Origin: Candidatus Micrarchaeum sp.
GTDB lineage: Archaea > SpSt-1190 > DYHY01
Reading direction: 5' to 3'
Assembly: GCA_020723935.1 (NCBI GenBank)
Contig: DYHY01000006.1
Span: 18,100-25,202, forward strand
DNA: 7,103 nt
This document shows positions 5,053-7,103 of this stretch, one piece after another. Position 1 is the first letter of the stretch; every line of letters begins with the position of its first letter. The notes under the pieces were generated by a model. The model was given only the letters and a program-made list of their open reading frames with translations, was not told the origin of the DNA and ran no database searches. A program made the position numbers and the translations under genes.

Positions 5053-6159
5053 ATGCCTCTCGATCTCGCGCGGATCAGGCGCGCCATGCGCGCCGGCAGG
5101 ATCGACGACTGGCTCGTCACCTGCGAGGAGGGCTCCGACGTCAATTCCGAGGTCCTGCTCGGCAGGAGGATCCTCGGCAGGCACGCGATAATAATCCCCG
5201 CCTCCGGAAAGCCGCTTGTCGTCGTCGGGAAGATGGAGGAGACGGCGGTCCCCGCGGGCTTCCGAAAGATCGCCTATTCGAAATACCGGGAGTTCCGTGC
5301 CGCCCTCTCAAAGGAGCTCTCCGGCAGGCGCACGATCGCCCTCGACTACGTCAGGCGCGCCTTCCGCAAGGGGACGGGCTCGTGCGACTTCCTCACGCAC
5401 TCGGAGTTCCTCGCCCTGCGCGCCCTTCTTCCGCGAGCGAATCTCGTCCCGTCCAAGGACTTGCAGCTGCTGCGCGCCATGCGCTCGAAGGGGGACGTCA
5501 GGGACCATAGGCGCGCCGCGCAGATAACGGGCCTCGCGCTCGAGAGAGTGTATTCCGAGGGCGTCGTCGGGAAGACCGAGCTGCAGATTGCGGCGAGGAT
5601 CGCGCAGGTCTTTTCGGAGAACGGCGCGACGGAAGCCTTCAAGTCGATCGTCGCCTCTGGCCCGGCGAGCGCCGAGCCGCACCACGAGCCGACCGGCCGC
5701 AGGGTTAGGCTGGATGAGGCCCTCCTCATTGACATCGGCGCGCGCTTCAACCTCTGTTGCGCCGACGTCACGCGCACGATCTGGACGGGAAGGAAGCCCG
5801 CGGAAATGTTCAGAAAGGTGTATTCGACCGTCCTCGCCGCGCAGGCGTTCTCCATCAGGAAGATAATGCCCGGCGTGCGGGGCAGGGACGTGAGCAAGGT
5901 GTGCGACGACGTCCTCGCTAGCGAGTTCGACCGCCGCCACGTGCTGCACAGCCTCGGCCATTCGCTCGGCTACGTCGTCCACGACGTCGGCCCGTCGCTC
6001 TCCCTGCGCGAAACAAGGCGCCTCGAGGCGGGGATGCTCGTCACCACAGAGCCCGGCCTCTATTTCCCGAAGAAATTCGGCGTGAGGATGGAGGACGACG
6101 TCCTCGTCGGGAAAAAGCCCGAAAACATAACCGCCAAGATAGGCCGTTGGAAGGCCTAA
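5053..6159 (+). CDS. M24-family metallopeptidase (Xaa-Pro aminopeptidase or prolidase)
   Basis: This cytosolic two-metal peptidase probably releases N-terminal residues before proline or splits Xaa-Pro dipeptides during peptide turnover. The 368 residues split into an N-terminal creatinase-like domain (about 1-145) and a C-terminal pita-bread catalytic domain (about 150-360). All five metal ligands are visible: D227 (LLIDIG), D238 (ADVTRT), H303 (in HSLGHSLGY), E333 (TTEPGLYF) and E347 (RMEDDV). Their spacing closely follows, from memory, Pyrococcus prolidase. His210-His211 in the PHHEPT motif matches the substrate-binding histidine. The usual GHGIG motif reads GHSLG, and the following His-Glu is His-Asp. 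I cannot tell aminopeptidase from dipeptidase specificity. It starts 3 bases after taw1, so the two are co-transcribed, but no functional tie is evident. Confidence 0.92.
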   Translation: MPLDLARIRRAMRAGRIDDWLVTCEEGSDVNSEVLLGRRILGRHAIIIPASGKPLVVVGKMEETAVPAGFRKIAYSKYREFRAALSKELSGRRTIALDYVRRAFRKGTGSCDFLTHSEFLALRALLPRANLVPSKDLQLLRAMRSKGDVRDHRRAAQITGLALERVYSEGVVGKTELQIAARIAQVFSENGATEAFKSIVASGPASAEPHHEPTGRRVRLDEALLIDIGARFNLCCADVTRTIWTGRKPAEMFRKVYSTVLAAQAFSIRKIMPGVRGRDVSKVCDDVLASEFDRRHVLHSLGHSLGYVVHDVGPSLSLRETRRLEAGMLVTTEPGLYFPKKFGVRMEDDVLVGKKPENITAKIGRWKA

Positions 6160-6166
6160 AACGCCA

Positions 6167-6171
6167 TTTTT
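6167..6171 (+). terminator. Short T-run after the peptidase gene
   Basis: A TTTTT run lies 8 bases after the peptidase stop. Archaeal RNA polymerase can terminate at such runs, and a new TATA box follows 13 bases later. It is weaker than the terminator after the next gene. Confidence 0.35.
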
Positions 6172-6183
6172 CTGTGGAAACCG

Positions 6184-6190
6184 TTATAAA
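6184..6190 (+). promoter_or_regulatory. TATA box of the histone-fold gene
   Basis: TTATAAA, preceded by the purine-rich GGAAACCG (BRE-like), is the best TATA match in the window. It is centred 42 bases before the ATG, placing the transcript start near 6213. Unlike its neighbours, this mRNA should therefore have a leader of about 15 bases, consistent with strong expression. Confidence 0.65.
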
Positions 6191-6213
6191 GGGGTTTTCG
6201 TGCCACCCGAATT

Positions 6214-6218
6214 GGTGA
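6214..6218 (+). promoter_or_regulatory. Shine-Dalgarno site of the histone-fold gene
   Basis: GGTGA is complementary to the conserved TCACC near the 16S rRNA 3' end and lies 10 bases before the ATG at 6229. It would sit at the very 5' end of the predicted leader. No comparable site precedes the leaderless genes here. Confidence 0.45.
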
Positions 6219-6228
6219 AACCAAGCCA

Positions 6229-6399
6229 ATGGCAATGGTAGTGAAGTCTGCAGTTGCAGAAGTTGTAAGGAAGAAGAACCTGCGCATGTCCGCCGAGACG
6301 TACGATGCGATTGACGCCAAGATCGGCGAGCTGCTCGCGGCCGCAATCAAGCGCGCTGATGCGAACGGCCGAAAGACGATAATGGCCCAGGACCTGTAA
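6229..6399 (+). CDS. Small histone-fold protein (DUF1931-like)
   Basis: This 56-residue protein probably binds DNA or forms histone-fold dimers. Two helices can be traced: VVKSAVAEVVRKK (4-16) and the long SAETYDAIDAKIGELLAAAI (21-40). These lead into ANGRKTIMAQDL (45-56), which parallels the AGRKTIKAEDI loop of canonical archaeal histones. The chain ends there, so the third helix of HMf-type histones is missing; from memory this is the normal form of the short DUF1931-type archaeal proteins. It is highly basic in places (RKK, KR, GRK). ATG at 6229 gives MAMVV; the in-frame ATG at 6235 is an alternative that would put the Shine-Dalgarno site rather far away. It has its own promoter and strong terminator. 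Its early codons are less GC-rich than those of its neighbours, as in many highly expressed genes. Confidence 0.8.
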   Translation: MAMVVKSAVAEVVRKKNLRMSAETYDAIDAKIGELLAAAIKRADANGRKTIMAQDL

Positions 6400-6420
6400 A
6401 AGGGCCTCTGTCTTTCCGTC

Positions 6421-6457
6421 TTCCTTATCTTCATTTTTCTTTTTTCTCTGCCTTTTT
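6421..6457 (+). terminator. T-rich terminator after the histone-fold gene
   Basis: The pyrimidine tract carries TTTTT (6434-6438), TTTTTT (6440-6445) and TTTTT (6453-6457) within 60 bases of the stop. There is no stem-loop. This is the usual form of archaeal intrinsic termination and isolates the gene from the transporter gene downstream. Confidence 0.65.
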
Positions 6458-6498
6458 CCCGCCTCCACCCACAGGAATCCCGCAGGAGCGCGCACAAA

Positions 6499-6506
6499 TC
6501 TTATAG
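6499..6506 (+). promoter_or_regulatory. TATA box of the transporter gene
   Basis: TCTTATAG, preceded by ACAAA as a BRE-like element, is centred about 30 bases before the ATG at 6533. This predicts a leaderless or nearly leaderless mRNA. I see no clear operator-like repeat here for a metal-responsive regulator. Confidence 0.5.
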
Positions 6507-6532
6507 CCGTCGGCCCGGACCCGCCCGCCATC

Positions 6533-7103
6533 ATGGAAATATCGCTAGTGCCCCTCGCAGTCGTCCTCGGGATCAAGCATTCGATGGATCCCGACCACGT
6601 CATCTCGATTTCCAACTTCCTCAGGAGGAGCGGCTCCTCGGGTTCCGCGCTCCTCACGGGATGCGTGTGGGCCCTCGGGCACACCCTCACCGCCTCCGCG
6701 ATAACGGCCGTCCTCTTCCTCATGAAGGACTCCCTCTTCCTGCCCTTCCTCGGCGAGCTGGACCGCGTCGTGGGAGCCGCCCTGATAGCGATGGGGATTC
6801 TCGCACTCGCGGACGCGTTCCGGATCGGCGTTAATCCGCATGCCCACAGCCACCGCCACGGCAAGCTCACCCATTCGCACGAGCACGAGGGCGCCCACCA
6901 TACGCACTCGCACGCCTTCGGCATGGGACTCTTGCAGGGCCTCGCTAGCAACGACGAGCTCATAATCCTCTTCGCATCCTCCCTGGGCGTCAGGACCATA
7001 GGCGGGATAGCCTTCGCCGCCGCCGCATTCGGTGCCGGGGTGTTCGCCGGGATGATCGCGTTCTCCCTCCTTTTCTTCTACCCGATAGCGAGGCTCAAGA
7101 GCG
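6533..7103 (+). CDS. NicO/HupE-like nickel-cobalt transporter, 3' end cut by window
   Basis: This membrane protein probably moves Ni2+ or Co2+ across the cytoplasmic membrane; 190 residues are in the window. Membrane segments are likely at about 4-24, 38-63, 76-97, 129-151 and 154-183. The first carries GIKHSMDPDHV (13-23), which resembles the HxxDxDH metal-transport signature of the NiCoT/NicO group. The next carries LGHTLT (48-53), like that group's LGHS motif. Between segments 3 and 4 a loop (103-127) holds eleven histidines, as seen in RcnA- and UreH-type members, and probably binds metal. LLQGLASNDELI (133-144) resembles the family's second half-repeat. Import or efflux cannot be decided: His-rich loops occur in both. 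The start is set by the TATA box. Confidence 0.8.
   Translation, partial: MEISLVPLAVVLGIKHSMDPDHVISISNFLRRSGSSGSALLTGCVWALGHTLTASAITAVLFLMKDSLFLPFLGELDRVVGAALIAMGILALADAFRIGVNPHAHSHRHGKLTHSHEHEGAHHTHSHAFGMGLLQGLASNDELIILFASSLGVRTIGGIAFAAAAFGAGVFAGMIAFSLLFFYPIARLKS

Noticed and set aside
3750-5510. 586-codon plus-strand open frame, with an ATGA start-stop overlap at 3750-3753
   Set aside because: It is a shadow frame of the interrupted gene, taw1 and the peptidase: Arg/Pro/Gln-rich with no domains. The ATGA overlap is coincidental.
1-7103. CRISPR array, prophage or transposase genes
   Set aside because: No regularly spaced direct repeats and no mobile-element proteins appear in any frame I examined.

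Overview
This window looks like a GC-rich archaeal chromosome, probably from an uncultivated lineage. The evidence is an archaeal-type (class I) CCA-adding enzyme, a wyosine-base synthase of the archaeal Taw1 type, and a minimal histone-fold protein of archaeal type. In addition, most promoters have a TATA-like box about 26-31 bases upstream of an ATG, meaning leaderless mRNAs. I cannot assign the phylum; a DPANN-like or deep euryarchaeal lineage is only a guess.

Layout. Bases 1-427 contain no convincing protein gene. They are packed with perfect GC-rich hairpins and include a candidate small-RNA unit: TATA box at 119-126, a branched fold at 160-260 and a T-run at 266-270. Bases 428-1092 on the minus strand hold an unrecognised gene that reads through only if three one-base frame changes are allowed, so it is a decayed gene or one damaged by sequence errors. 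Bases 1093-1334 are an intergenic stretch with two stem-loop structures. From 1335 everything reads on the plus strand: promoter, CCA-adding enzyme (cca) and RNase Z (rnz), 5 bases apart. Next comes a promoter and a small exported-protein gene cut by an in-frame TGA (3616-4053). A new promoter lies across that gene's stop codon and drives Taw1 and an M24-family Xaa-Pro peptidase, 3 bases apart. Then follow a 56-residue histone-fold gene with its own TATA box, Shine-Dalgarno site and T-rich terminator, and finally a NicO/HupE-like nickel/cobalt transporter cut off by the window end.

How the genes work together. The core is tRNA maturation. RNase Z removes the 3' trailer of precursor tRNA, the CCA enzyme adds the CCA end, and Taw1 builds the tricyclic base next to the anticodon of tRNA-Phe. 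The peptidase, histone-fold protein and metal transporter are housekeeping genes with no visible mechanistic tie to this core. The least explained parts are the structured 5' region, the broken minus-strand gene and the TGA-interrupted exported protein.
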